Shown: one piece after another, positions 13,209-24,649 of the stretch | How positions within the stretch are numbered: the first letter of the stretch is position 1 | How the letters are laid out: every line of letters starts with the position of its first letter | From: Imbricaverruca yamaguchii | Lineage: Eukaryota > Arthropoda > Thecostraca > Neoverrucidae | NCBI GenBank assembly: GCA_034440575.1 | Contig: JAOTOL010001566.1 | Location: forward strand, 612,501 to 676,500 | Direction: 5' to 3' | Length of the DNA stretch: 64,000 bases | Translations under genes and position numbers: made by a program | The notes under the pieces: generated by a model | Told to the model about the DNA's origin: nothing | Database searches by the model: none | Seen by the model: only the letters and a program-made list of their open reading frames with translations

Positions 13209-14049
13209 TTAACCAGCGCCGTCTTTCCGGTCAAATCCTCACACACCGTCACGTGGCGGGGTTGAAGACCCCCTCTAAAATCCAAACTAAGCATCGCACG
13301 AAAACGAAAGAGGTGTCATCGGAAAGCGCTCGACGAGTATGGTCCGGGTCCATCCTCCAAAACAATTTTCCCCCAAAAGTGACGTCACCAGGGGGGGGCT
13401 AGATTTTCACGACTTTTCACGACTTACATTATGTTTTTAACTCTGGGGAGTTCATTTTGTGGATATATGAAAAAACAAAATTTATCTGGAATGAGAAAAG
13501 GATAGCGAAATCGACCAGGGCTATATTTTTTGGGCCCCCGAAAAATAAAAATATCTTTGAATTTCAAACTTTTGAGTTTTCATGTTTTCTTCAATTTTTA
13601 TTTTCCAATGGGTAGAGCAGACCGACAAACGTTGTTGGAAGTCAACTTTCCCTAACGAAAAATGCTTACTTTAGCCAGAATCCTGTATTTGAACTGCAAT
13701 GTGGCAAGTACGCAAAATGTATATGTAGAAAAACGGAAAAAATGAGAAATTAAACTCGTACGTTTTCCTGCATCCGCAAAGATAAGCAAACGCTGAAAGT
13801 CTCATTACAATATCTGTATCCGTTAAAGAGTGACGACTGGTTTAACATTTTTGGAGGTGACCTCACCTGACCATGACTAACTCATTGACCCTAGATGACC
13901 TGACCTAAAATTTTTGAATCAGCATGTCAAATTGATGTGGGAAAAGGCATGCCAAATTTAGGCGCGCTGCCGCGCGCCGTTCGTCCGCTATCTGCGAAAA
14001 ACCTGAGGGGGCGGTTGAAGACCCCCCCCCCCGAGACGGGACGGGTTAA
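13209..14049. mobile_element. piggyBac-like non-autonomous DNA transposon, copy 1
   Basis: The 841-bp element starts TTAACCAGCGCCGTC and ends GACGGGACGGGTTAA, imperfect inverted ends inside TTAA. Subterminal hairpins read GGGGTTGAAGACCCCC. It aligns over its whole length with the copy at 57064-57894. TTAA targets and CC-starting ends are hallmarks of piggyBac elements. No transposase frame. Confidence 0.7.
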
Positions 14050-14315
14050 AGAATGGGCCCCATACTCGGGCCCTTTTGCTGTGTGCTGTCTGTCAGACCG
14101 CTGACTGTAGCATGTTGCGGACACAGTGCGGCTATTTAGATTTTCGAGCCCAGATAACGAATAACTGTTCCGTTGACAAGGGGCGAGGCCGTGTCCTTGA
14201 GACATGTCACACAGGACCAGACAGGGGTCCTAAATAGAACCAGCTAATAAGCTAGGTCAGCCAAATGCCGAGGGCTCTGATTAGACGGCGTCGATCAGTG
14301 CCATGGCGAACGCCA

Positions 14316-14385
14316 AGTTTCCCGTCGCAGTATGTTTTCATGGTGCAGGATCGAGCACCATAAAAACACACTGCGACAGGAAACT
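14316..14385. ncRNA. Pre-miRNA-like hairpin
   Basis: Two 31-base arms (14316-14346 and 14355-14385) pair with three mismatches around an 8-base loop, 70 nt in all. On the minus strand the three mismatches become G-U wobbles, so a minus-strand transcript would pair fully. Arm and loop size fit an animal pre-miRNA, but I recognise no known miRNA seed. Confidence 0.35.
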
Positions 14386-14699
14386 CGTGAACGCACCGCA
14401 ACTGTGCTCTCTCGGCAGCTGGTGTAGACATGCTTCATTAATACAATTTACGCAGAAGTGCACGCGTTTCAGAATCAAGCAAGACTCATTTCAATAACTG
14501 GGCAGTGCATTCAAATTTGGGAAGCTTGTTTCAGATGCGGCGGAGCCTAATTGCGGAAATGGGGGATTCAACATCTGAATTTAAGTATATTGAAAAGTAA
14601 TCAGTTTCGATCGAAATTGGTCACTATCTTGCTGAGATCTGTCTCCCGTGCCGATTATAGTGTGCGTATCACAGCTAAATGCAGCATACCAAATCGTTA

Positions 14700-15720
14700 A
14701 ATTAGCAAAGGTGCGACGTCATGGGCGGGTCCAAGGGACAAAGGGGCCGTGCCCCCTCCGAAGAAGCTGACTTTCCTAAAGGATTGTATTAAACGACATT
14801 TTCTAGAAATTGAAAAACATTCCGAGATAAATATTATCTTCAACAGACCCAACCATGGGCGCACCGGAGGGGGGGGGGGAGCCCCCCCCCCATGAGACCG
14901 AAGTGCCCTTTTGACCGAAAAGTGCCCTCTTGGCCGGAATGTCCCAGATTTAGCCCAAAAATCACCTGCCTTATGTGCCCCGCCTGTGTCAAAGGTGCCC
15001 TTTGGGCCCAACACTACACTTTTGGCCTAAAATGACATTTCCCTGTGCCCATTCCTGTCCTATGCCTGTCCAAATTAGGTGCCCTTTTGATCTCAAAGTG
15101 CCCTGTGCCCTGCCCAGGTTCGGTGCTATAACATATAACTTGTCCCATGGAAAATTCAGGCCCCCCCTACCCCGACCAGCAAATCTTCCAGTGTGCCCCG
15201 GGCCGCAAAGTGCCCCTTTGGAGCCGGTCAAGTGCCCTTTTGGAGCCGGCCAAGTGCCCTTTTCGGTCCGGGCCCCCCATGGAAAAATCCTGGATGCGCG
15301 CCTGGACCCAACGAATGTTAGCTGTTCAAATCTGATCAGTTTTTTTCTTCTCGAAATCCGAGATTTCTTAATTGCTTTCATAGACGCACTTGGGTTTCGA
15401 CCTCAGTCAAGGTATACGTTCTCCATAATGCTGACACCAATCTATCCCCCATGGCATGCTCTTGGGTACGATTTTTTTTCACATGCGGATCGTTCTGATC
15501 AACGGCTGAAACGGGGTGGAGAAGGGGAAAGGGCCAAGGCACGCCGTCTGCTGGTTGACGATCATGGATAAGGGCGGGCAACGAACGGGTCGGTAGCACT
15601 GCACTGGGAAACCCAGAGCTGGTGGGGGCACGGCGGTCATGCCCTATAAAGGCCGACTTTCCCTGAACTGCTGCACTAAAATGCCGCTATCTCGAAATCT
15701 AGAAGCATTTACGACACAAA
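14700..15720. repeat. Interspersed repeat region with poly-G/C tracts and degenerate GTGCCCTTTT units
   Basis: Two related blocks (14740-14900 and 15640-15735) share a body like TCTAGAAATTGAAAAACATT and a GTAGACCCA-like end. Between them lie many degenerate copies of AAGTGCCCTTTTGG. Shorter C-rich relatives appear near 5640-5860 and 27640-27850. Confidence 0.45.
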
Positions 15721-17586
15721 TGTTGTCTTAAGTAGACCCACAAAACGTTTGCCGTTAATATCAGATATTTCGAAACCGGAGCAAAATGTGAACTTTGTCC
15801 CATCAACCGGTAGAAAACCAGCCTTCTGGACCTGCCACTGGTCATTAATATTATTGTATCTTATTGCATCGCATACCTCGCAAGCATGGAGCTATATTGT
15901 TAACAATGTGACTTCAACACGCATGGTGCTGAAACATACAAAATCCTACGTGTGCCCCGCGCACCATGATTTTCTCATTGGGAACTCCTGATGGTCGAAG
16001 CTTCCAGCATTGTTTTGTTATTAAGCGGCGAGTGGGATTTGGTCCATATTTTCACAAAAAAAGTGATAAAGCGGGCAGGCGGGTGAGGTATGGGCTTGCC
16101 ACTACTTTTAGTTCAGCTTGCCAAATTCACAATATTGAACGCTGACAGAGGCCCAGACCCCTTGGCCCTGGAGTGCACCTATAATGAAATGTGCGTTTTT
16201 TCAACTGAAAAAAAAGAAACAACGAATGATACAAAATTGTACGCTGAATAAAGTTCATAGTTTTACCTATGCCCACTGTCAGTGAGGGCATCAAGGAGCC
16301 GTTAAGACACCAAAGCTCAGGCCGTTTGGGGAGGGCCGGGAGCGGCCCGTGCCATCCCTCTTGGTGGAAGATTGAAGACGACTGCAGTCGCTTTCCGTGG
16401 AATTGTCTTGCATGCACTCTTCCGAAGATGCGGGGAGCGCGCTCCCGAATACAAAAAAAAGAAACACATGTGTCCCTCAGTATATCGAGACAAAAAAAAA
16501 TATTTAGGATTTTTCCTCTACATCGTAAAAAATATGGTGAGGTAAGAATACACGCTCGTCCATTTTCAACTAATGAACAAGCCCGTGCTTTGCACAGACC
16601 AGCTACAGTAGCCACTTAATATAGTCATCTATGCAGTTGGAAAGTCAAGATTTTACGAATAGGAGTGAAGGCGAACCTCGAGCGAGTCCAAGGGTGTGGC
16701 CTTTTGTGTGCTTTCAGGGCTTTCGCTCCCTCTGAAAATTGAATTTGCCCTCCCAATATATTCAACTTTTGACATGGGGCACACCGGCGAAACAGTGTGG
16801 GCGGCGCCATTAGCCGTGAATGTGCGTAAAGTGTGTCGTGAACCAACCGATAAACAAACAAAACATGGGGCACAACTAGGGCTTCCCCAATCCATTTCAG
16901 CCCGCCCATTGCCGTCATGCATTGTGTCCAACCAATGATTTCTAGAAACCTACACATTATAGCGAGTCTTCTGTCAATTCGAACGAAGGTGAGGCGCGAG
17001 CAAGCCTGGTCTCGTATGTTTAAAAAGTCCACATGGGAGCTTGGGTGGAGCACGTAGAATTAATCGTAGGTATCATATGCGATCCTATAGGTACAGTACG
17101 AAATCACGCTGCCACGACACCAACTTTTGTTCTTGGCTGTACCACCTTGGCGATCCGCAACGTCAAACTTGCTAGTGACCACCAATACGGACTCCGAACG
17201 ATGCGTAAACGAAGCCAGGGACTCGAACCGGTACAACACCACGGATTGCCGGTTGAAGTTCTGCGTACTCGATGTCAATCACTAAGTTGCAGTCAGTTCT
17301 ATCGCGTTCCCAAGCTAGCCATTCTGAAGTTTAAAAAAAAACTAATGCATTTACATAAACCATGTTCGATTTTATTCTTTCATTCCATATCACAATAAGG
17401 TAAAATAATAAATAAAACAAAAAACAAACATTTTTCACCATGCATACCACTTTAATGAATGAACCTAGCGCGCTAATTTCACAGCAAGTGTTTTAGTAGC
17501 TTATAGTCAACATTTGGGTACTTTTGTGATTGCAGCTAAGTTGTGTTGACACCAATAGAATGCAAGTGATTTGAGAAAACAACGCT
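15721..17586. other. Intergenic DNA upstream of mesd
   Basis: No gene recognised. Overlapping frames at 16127-16619 on both strands have no family match. A 5'-truncated SINE C copy lies at 16775-16863. From about 17400 the sequence becomes AT-rich, as in the mesd introns. Confidence 0.5.
16775..16863 (+). mobile_element. SINE family C, 5'-truncated
   Basis: Contains GGCGCCATTAGCCGTGAATG and GTCGTGAACCAACCGATAAA, shared with copies at 39357, 47166 and 62058. It lacks the tRNA head. Confidence 0.7.
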
Positions 17587-17634
17587 GATTGGCAGAGTCC
17601 CCATGACGTCATGCCACATTGAAATATCATTGGT
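17587..17634 (+). promoter_or_regulatory. CRE and inverted CCAAT boxes upstream of mesd
   Basis: A perfect palindromic cAMP-response element TGACGTCA lies at 17604-17611, about 245 bases before the mesd start codon, with ATTGG (inverted CCAAT) on both sides near 17588 and 17630. The arrangement suits a TATA-less promoter; bZIP/ATF and NF-Y are the usual binders. The transcription start is unknown, so function is inferred. Confidence 0.35.
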
Positions 17635-17854
17635 GATGAGAAAGGCTACCAGCTATTGTAAAATGTGCCCTTTGCTTTTGCATGTGGACTTTCCGTGCCG
17701 TGTGAGGTCAGCAAATTTGACTTGGTGCTGGGCTATGTATATGCCTATTTAGCTATTGTATGACTAGTTTTGGTGGGTTGGACTTGGTATCGGTTGCAAG
17801 CGAAGATAGACAAGCACCTGGTGAATATCTCATACCTTAGTCATTGAGTTCGAA

Positions 17855-20800
17855 ATGGCTTCTCAATGCTTAAGTACAAAGATGGATGTGCGCTGGCGAA
17901 ATGCTTCCTTTTGTATATTTGTTTTCGTCTTGATAAGCATAGCTGTTGTGCCAGTTGAAGTGTCGGGTAAGAAGGCTGAAGGAAAAGGTAAACCGGAATG
18001 GGCAAAGAAAAATATCCTGGACTACAATGAAGTGGATATGGAGAGACTTCTTGATCAATGGGAGGTAAGGCATTGTGGTTAAGGCTGCAATTTAGGTATT
18101 GTTATGGATGCACTATTACTTGCCATTTACTATTGGCAGGGAACACAGTAGCTTAGTCAGTAAGGAGTCAGACCCTTGTTGATGAGGTTGCAGGTTCAAA
18201 TCCCACAACCAGCAAGTTTACTGAGAGTCTGTGACCAATATGAGTGAGAGTTTGGTGGCTATGTGACAATATAGGAAAAAGTTGTCGATTTTGGACATGT
18301 ATTTTTCTTCAGAACAGGGCAGGATAGGCTAAATTATGTATTTTAACTTGAAAATTGTGGAGCAAAAATTGTTGGAAAGTTTTTCATTTATGTTGCTTTT
18401 TCACATTAAATTTCATGCTATGTTACTCAGCTCCAATCCCCTTTTGGGTGTTTATTTGGCTCCCAACAGAAAAGCATGCATTTGGACAGGAAATGAGTGG
18501 TTGTATTATGTTGACTACATTCATAAACATTGCATTGGAGATATCTAAAAAATTAAGAAAATTACCTTCAGCTTCAAATTTACAGGATTTACCCCCATAA
18601 GGCAAGAAAAGGATTTATGTTCAGTTAGGCTTCTTTTTTGTGGGGGGGGCATGAAAATTTTTAGTAATTTTTGTTGGAAATTTCTTTGCTTAAAAAGGCC
18701 AGCTACACTAGGCTAGTCTTTGTTGGATTAAATTTTTGGTATGTTTGTGCTCTGAGGTAATTTTTGAATTCTTGGTATTTGTTTTTCAAATGCAATGTTT
18801 ATGAACATGGTTAGCATTATCTGACCACCCATTTTGTCTGCAAATGTATACTTTTCAGTTGGTGGGCAAAATAACATGGAAAAGGGGCTTGAAGGTGAGG
18901 TTAGGTTTTAGCATGAAACAATGCACATAATTTGTGTAATGTAACAGAACCTAGCCTAACATAGCCTGACCTTCCATGCAATATAACAATCGTACAAAAT
19001 GAAAATTGTTACTTTTTCTTTGCAAATTATTATGTTTTAATTAAAAACAACCTGGTGAAGCCTGTTCTGTTCTGGAAGGAAAGATAATCAAAGTTTATGT
19101 TGAAAAAAGTTTCACAAAATGCATTTCACACACATATGATTGATGTATTTTGATGTTGATTTAACTTAAAGTTTATCTCAATTGAATGCTTGTGCATATT
19201 GCTCAATAGTTATGTTATATGGATCATATATGCTAGTGATTCCTACCATCAATATCCAACTTATATAATGTTCAATTTGGGATAGGCAAGCTGTGCCTGC
19301 TAGCAGGAATTAAATCTTGATGTTGCAATTCAAAGTCATGATCAGGTGTATGGAGTGGCATGGTGGTGGTCTATGTGACATTTATTCCCTGTTGATAAGG
19401 TCAGACTGTAATGCATGGAGGAATTGTGAGCTTGTTTGACAGTGACAATTTTGCCATTTATGTGAGCATATTGATATCTCATTTAATTTTGCTTGCTTCT
19501 TTTCCAGGAAGATGAGGAACCACTGCCTGATGACGAATTGCCAGAACACCTGAGGAAACAGGAACCTATAGATATGTCTAAGGTGAGAATGGTACTGCAT
19601 GACATTTGTAGTTTTGGATGTTCTGCTGAATGCCCACCTTAACTGATGCATCTGTGCTTAGCCATACACTGGCCAAGAGAGGATTGCCGGACTGGGACAT
19701 GATTCAAGCGCACATGGTGGAGAGGATGGCTATCGACAGTTTGTGATATTTTATGCTAAAAAGAAGTTGTGAAAACAATCTGAATGTGACTATCTATGTG
19801 AGTCAGTGTTTTCCAAAGCGACTGATGCACCATTCTGGTGCACCATTCTAGTGTAATGAGAAACATCTCTTCTGATTTCCGTGGTTTAGTCTCAAAGAGC
19901 CTGGGACCGTCTGACGGTACAGTGATGCACCGTTAGTGAGTAGCCACACGAGCCGTACGTATTTGTGAAGAGGACCGTCACGTCACCATTATCAGCTCGG
20001 TGGAAGTTGGTGAGGTACCGAGCATACTGGACCCTTACCGGCCAGAGCCCTGACCTCCTGCAGTTCGGTCATTTCCGAGGCCGCCGGTGCACGCCGGCGC
20101 ACGCGCCCTTGTCATCGCAACATACAGAGAGTAACCTTTAGCTGGAACTGTTGCGAGATGGCCATGCTGTTAAGTCCGGCCCATTGAAGCTTTTTCGTTG
20201 TTGTTTGGGACATTTGGCTTACCACTGAAGTAATACTCGTCCTAGGTGTATTTTCGAACCCTATTTATGTTATTTTATTCTGCCTATGTCAGTTTCTTGT
20301 TACTGCTTTTCCAAAACTGTATGTGTGTCAGAAATCCAGTAGTAGGAGCGCTGTCAAGTTCTGAGACACATCCACACCAAGTGTGTTGCTCTGACCACTC
20401 GACTGTTGACACCAGCGGATCTTCTCAGCTGCCGGCGATACGGTGTCGTGGGCTTGGGTATCCCTCCATGTGACCTGCAGGCCCTCGGGCGCCGGCCAGT
20501 GCACAAACACGTCCTCAGGCACACTGCTGGGAACACAACATGATTGACAGTGCAGCTGAATGTCTCAACACAGTGTAAAATAATTGACAATGTGGCCTGG
20601 AAATTCACTGTTAATGAAATTGTGCTATTTCATCCTTGTCTTAGGCTTTTACCATTTTGCCACATGATGTGTGGGCAGTTATTATACACATGACAGCTAA
20701 ATAATGTAAAATGCATGCGACTGAAGTGAAATATGTGTATTACAACAGCATTCTGCTTTTTCAACAGCATCCTTAAGTGGAGATCCTTTATTTTCTTCCA

Positions 20801-23800
20801 ACCTTTCACTATTCCCAAGCAACTTCTTTCTTCATCCACACAGTTAATGGTAAAGTAATTTTAGGACACTGTCTCAACATGCACCGAACTATTCCATAGT
20901 TCAACAGTTTGATTGTATATTGGCTGCTGTGGTCCCATGGCATGCAATGCTCCAGCTACAAGTGCACCAGTGAGCCGCTCCTTTCACGAGAGAGCATTAC
21001 ATCATTGGTCACCCGAAATGGCCTATGGGTTTTCGATGGTCCCAGCAGTGTTTTCCGTTTCGTCACGTGATTATGCGACGTTACATTTTTTCATTTTTTT
21101 AGTTGGACATGTCGGATCCAGAGAAGCTGCTCAAGATGACCAAGAAGGGCAAGACGTTGATGATGTTCGTGTCCGTGGACGGCGATCCGAGCCGTGACGA
21201 GACAGAGAAGATTACTACACTGTGGCAGGGAAGTCTGTTCAACAACCACATCCAGTGCGACAGGTAAGCAGCTCTGCATGCTTAATGCGGCCATTGTCCT
21301 GATACTCAAAGAGTTACCCACACGATACCATGCGATAATTATGTTTAAGTGTGGGAATTCGAATGCCTTAGCACGTAGTTTCCACGCGAGAGATTATCAT
21401 CCTGTGCTACCGGCATATTGGTTATTGCACCTCTGAGGCGGGTGGGACGAAAGCTTTTATTTTGCTTTCATGGAGTATATATGCTGTTATGCTAGCAAAC
21501 AAAGTGTTTTCCAAATAATCAAGCTTTCTACTGGCAGTTATATCATGAAATTTGAAGCGCATCACGCCGCATCACGCCAGGCGCTACCCGCTAATCGCTG
21601 CTCCCTCGAGCCCCTACTTGGGGGTCGTGGGAGCTCAGTCGGTGGGACATTCCACTATTGATTGTAAGGTCGTGTGTTCGAGTCCAACAATCGGCGGGAC
21701 TACCGAGTCCATCCGCGGCTATCCGGCAAGACAGTTCGTGACGCATGGTCTGGCAGCCGAACGTGTCATAACCTATATTATTTTTGTTTAAAACCAAGCT
21801 TAAATAATAACCATCCGGGTGGAACAGGTGCAGGATCGAAAGAGTACGCTGCTCATATGCTTTTTTTGGGCATCCAGAACATTATCATCTCAGAAAATGT
21901 ATCCTCTCATTTTGATATTTGGAGGTTCAATGGTGCTGTTTGACAATACTGACTGCTAAGCTGGTCTGTGGCAAGTGCATAAGATTCACTGGAAAGTGCA
22001 AGCTGATATTCTGATGTCACATGTTGGGAGAAAGTCATCCTCTCCGTGTTCAATTACTGCAGAATTTTCCTCTTAACATCCCGGATTACAAAGCACAAAT
22101 CCACCCCTGGACAGGTGTCATCCCTTCGCTCCCCCGCCCCCAAGGTATAGGGCCACAGGATAAAGGCCAGTGTGTTGTATGTGCCTAGGGAAATCAGATG
22201 TCGCCCGATTTGATGCGTTCGACCGGCCGGTAATCTTCCAGGGAATGTCAGAGGTGAAAGCTTCCCGAAACTTTTGGTGTTGGGCCCAGCTGCTGTAAAA
22301 CAGGCACAAATTGCGAGCAAAAAAAAAAACAAAAACTACCTCCATTAAGTCACCAGACATGGCATCACGTGGTGGCCCCATCAATTAGTTTAACACACCC
22401 AAATCACAGGGAATATGAAATAGGCCCTGCCGCCACGTCACTACTGTGTGCTGTGTTGTGGGTCCCGAGCAAATAGCGTGAGGTGGCATCTACCCCCCAT
22501 GTCGGATGGCAATGGTTACGGCCTACCACCAACCAACACCTACCAGAACTAGTCATCTCGCGTCTGTGAAGTTACCACATTCTTTGCACGTTATCGTGAG
22601 CTTTACTGTATTGGCTTGCTACCCTTCCCCTTATTAAATAATGCATTTCATGACCCCGGCTGGCAGACTAAGGATGGGGATTGATGATGATGAATTGGGG
22701 TTCAGGGGCGCGTCGACTGCTATGGTCATTTTGCGCCCATGGGGATGGGGATTGGGATTGCACCTTGAGATTGCACCTTGAGATCGCACTCCACCAGATT
22801 GCACCTTGAGACTGCAGTGTGATAGCACGCTGGTCTTCTTCAGGTTCCTGGTGGACGACAACCGTGCCATCTTCATGTTCAAGGACGGGTCGCAGGCATG
22901 GGAAGCCAAGGATTTTATCGTGGAGCAGGAGCGCTGCAAAGATGTCTCCATCGACAATAAGGTCTACGAAGGAAAATACAAGGTGCGTGAACAGCTCCAT
23001 CGGCATACTTCGAAATGCGGCTTCAGGAGGAATAGCTGCCATTGGATGTTAAGCCTAAATGATGCATGCTGTGTCGCTTGTTTTTCCCACTGGTTGGCCG
23101 TACATGATATATCTAGCAAATGATGAGCTTCAATGAAAGGCACAATGAATTAGTTTGTGTACCCATCAATTTAGATGAAAATGTTTTCTCTAGGCAAGCA
23201 TGCACAGAAAGTCGAAATTAATAGCGGTGTTCAGATATTGGGCAGGAAAATGCATTTTTACATTGTAGAGTCCTTGGCACTGGCAGTGAACATCGTACCC
23301 GTTCACAGCTCACTGATATGTGGCCAAGGAGACCACTGCAGTCCACATCCAAGCTTGGTCTCCTAGCTATGAAAAAGATTGTTGGCTTTTAGAGAGAGTA
23401 CAAAAGAGGGCTACAAAAATGGTTAATGGCATAAGCAACCTGGCATATGAGGAAAGACTGAAGAAATTGAATATGTTTTCACTTAGATATAGAAGGCTGA
23501 GAGGAGATCTCATCGAGGTCTTTAAATTTGTCCATGGTCCGGTGAGGGGATACCTTGGGGAAATGTTTGAATTGAACAGAAATGATGCAATTAGAGGTCA
23601 TCAATTCAAAATAAAAGTTAACCACAGCAGAACAAGGTTAAGGCAAACTTTCTTCACCAACAGGGTAGTGGAACACTGGAACCAGCTGCCAGAAAACATT
23701 GTCAGTAGCAGCACATTGAACATCTTTAAAAACAGCATAGACAATCATTATAAGAATAGAGGGCTTGCTTTTCAGTAGTACAGGGAGGGCTGATTGACAG

Positions 23801-24649
23801 ATTTGGTGGGCAACTGGTTCGGTGTACAGAGTGCAACCAAGAAGGGCCCTTGTGGCTCATAGTTGCACTAATCTTTTATGTCTTTTATGTCTTTGTGCAG
23901 TAGTGATGCAACATTAAGCATTTCCACGTTATTGTATCTCGCCGCAGAGGTGTCCATTATTCTTCCGAATGGTCCTGGTGGTGCGTTACGTGGCAGATCG
24001 ACCAAGCATTTCCAAATTCTAAACCCTCAATTTTTATTTGAACCAAAATTTGCTTATGGGGCAGTGGAATTTTCAGTTTCCCTTTCTCTCTGTCTCCCGT
24101 TCTTTCTCTTTCTTCGTTTCTATCGTCGCTTTAAACAGCCGCGGCTGTTGATGTCACGTACCGTATGGCTGAATATATCGCGTTAGCTGACGTCTTTTGG
24201 ACCTGGCGCGGAGAAAATTAGCTCGGTATTCTGATGATTCTCGGCACACACCGAGTGCGTGCCGCGAACCAGTCAGAGTGGTTGCCCTGCCGCGCCAGAT
24301 GTAGTAGGCAGATACTAATCCATCAAGTCGCATACTTTCCGTGTTCTATAACATTCAATACAATGGGCGCTAAATGACCAAATCTGGTCGATGCGCCCTA
24401 AAACTCAAATAACCAACCAACATTCAATGCACATCAGCTTTTATGAAGTGCAATTACACCGTTTCACGTAAATAAGCCTATGGATAGCCTGTTGGTAATC
24501 GGCGAACTTGAACTTTGTGAAGTTTGTTCCACCGTCATGAGCTATCGACAGGCCTCAGTACTCGCTTGGCTAATAGGTTGATCATCGCTGACGGCCGACT
24601 TCTGTTTTAGTCTGCTCAGAAGAAGACCAAGGGTAAGACTGAGCTATGA
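17855..24649 (+). CDS. mesd: MESD/Boca-like ER chaperone for LDL-receptor-family proteins
   Basis: Members of this family act in the ER lumen and help fold the beta-propeller/EGF modules of LRP5/6 (Arrow) and related receptors. Exons: 17855-18064, 19508-19582, 21103-21263, 22844-22982, 24611-24649; all GT-AG, phases 0, 0, 2, 0; 624 nt, 207 aa. A hydrophobic signal peptide covers about residues 18-37 (FVFVLISIAVV), followed by KPEWAKKNILDYN. Exon 3 carries the family hallmark KMTKKGKTLMMFV and then LWQGSLFNN; exon 4 carries NRAIFMFKDGSQAWE and KDFIVEQERC. The tiny last exon ends in KTEL, a KDEL-like retrieval tail. Met10 (17882) would give a more usual signal peptide and may be the real start. 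As I recall, fly Boca is shorter and human MESD longer. Intron 4 contains a LINE fragment. I saw no AATAAA shortly after the stop. Confidence 0.93.
18142..18290 (+). mobile_element. tRNA-like SINE in mesd intron 1
   Basis: A-box-like GTAGCTTAGTCAGTAAGG and B-box GGTTCAAATCC at tRNA spacing, followed by an AT-rich body. Confidence 0.5.
20328..20526 (-). pseudogene. Unassigned antisense 3' exon-like ORF in mesd intron 2
   Basis: On the minus strand GTTGTGTTCCCAG precedes a 199-base open frame of 65 codons ending in TGA at 20330-20328. It reads PEDVFVHWPAPEG, WRDTQAH, EKIRWCQQ and LTALLLLDF. The W...P..L.V.W...I.W pattern loosely recalls a fibronectin type III strand pattern. Codon composition is GC-rich while the surrounding intron is AT-rich. 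It could be a terminal exon of a nested minus-strand gene or a fragment moved by a repeat. No partner exon was found. Confidence 0.3.
21624..21795 (+). mobile_element. tRNA-derived SINE in mesd intron 3
   Basis: A box GAGCTCAGTCGGTGGGAC and B box TGTTCGAGTCC, then a body ending in an AT-rich tail. Confidence 0.6.
21930..22112 (+). repeat. Interspersed repeat family D, copy 1
   Basis: Shares GTTTGACAAT...TTCACTGGAAAGTG...GATTACAAAGCACAAAT in order with copies at 36150-36303 and 38955-39122. It is non-coding, about 165-185 bp. Confidence 0.65.
22755..22815 (+). repeat. Short tandem repeat next to mesd exon 4 acceptor
   Basis: Four imperfect copies of GATTGCACCTTGA end 28 bases before the acceptor at 22843. 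Confidence 0.7.
23310..23900 (+). mobile_element. CR1/L2-like LINE, C-terminal end of reverse-transcriptase ORF
   Basis: Open frame to a stop at 23776, reading LLERVQKRATKMV, RYRRLRGDLIEVFK and FFTNRVVEHWNQLPENIV. These are hallmarks of the region after the RT domain in CR1/L2-type non-LTR retrotransposons. It is 5'-truncated inside mesd intron 4; the 3' end carries TTTTATGTC in tandem. No stop interrupts the 3' ORF, so the insertion is fairly young. Confidence 0.85.
24360..24421 (+). mobile_element. SINE 3' tail fragment
   Basis: GGGCGCTAAATGACC then GGTCGATGCGCCCTAAAA and AATAACCAACCAAC, the same tail as near 46300-46362 and related to the SINE A tail. Confidence 0.55.

Noticed and set aside
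16127..16619. Overlapping 162- and 116-codon ORFs as a gene
   Set aside because: Both strands are open over the same stretch, neither has recognisable motifs or splice support.
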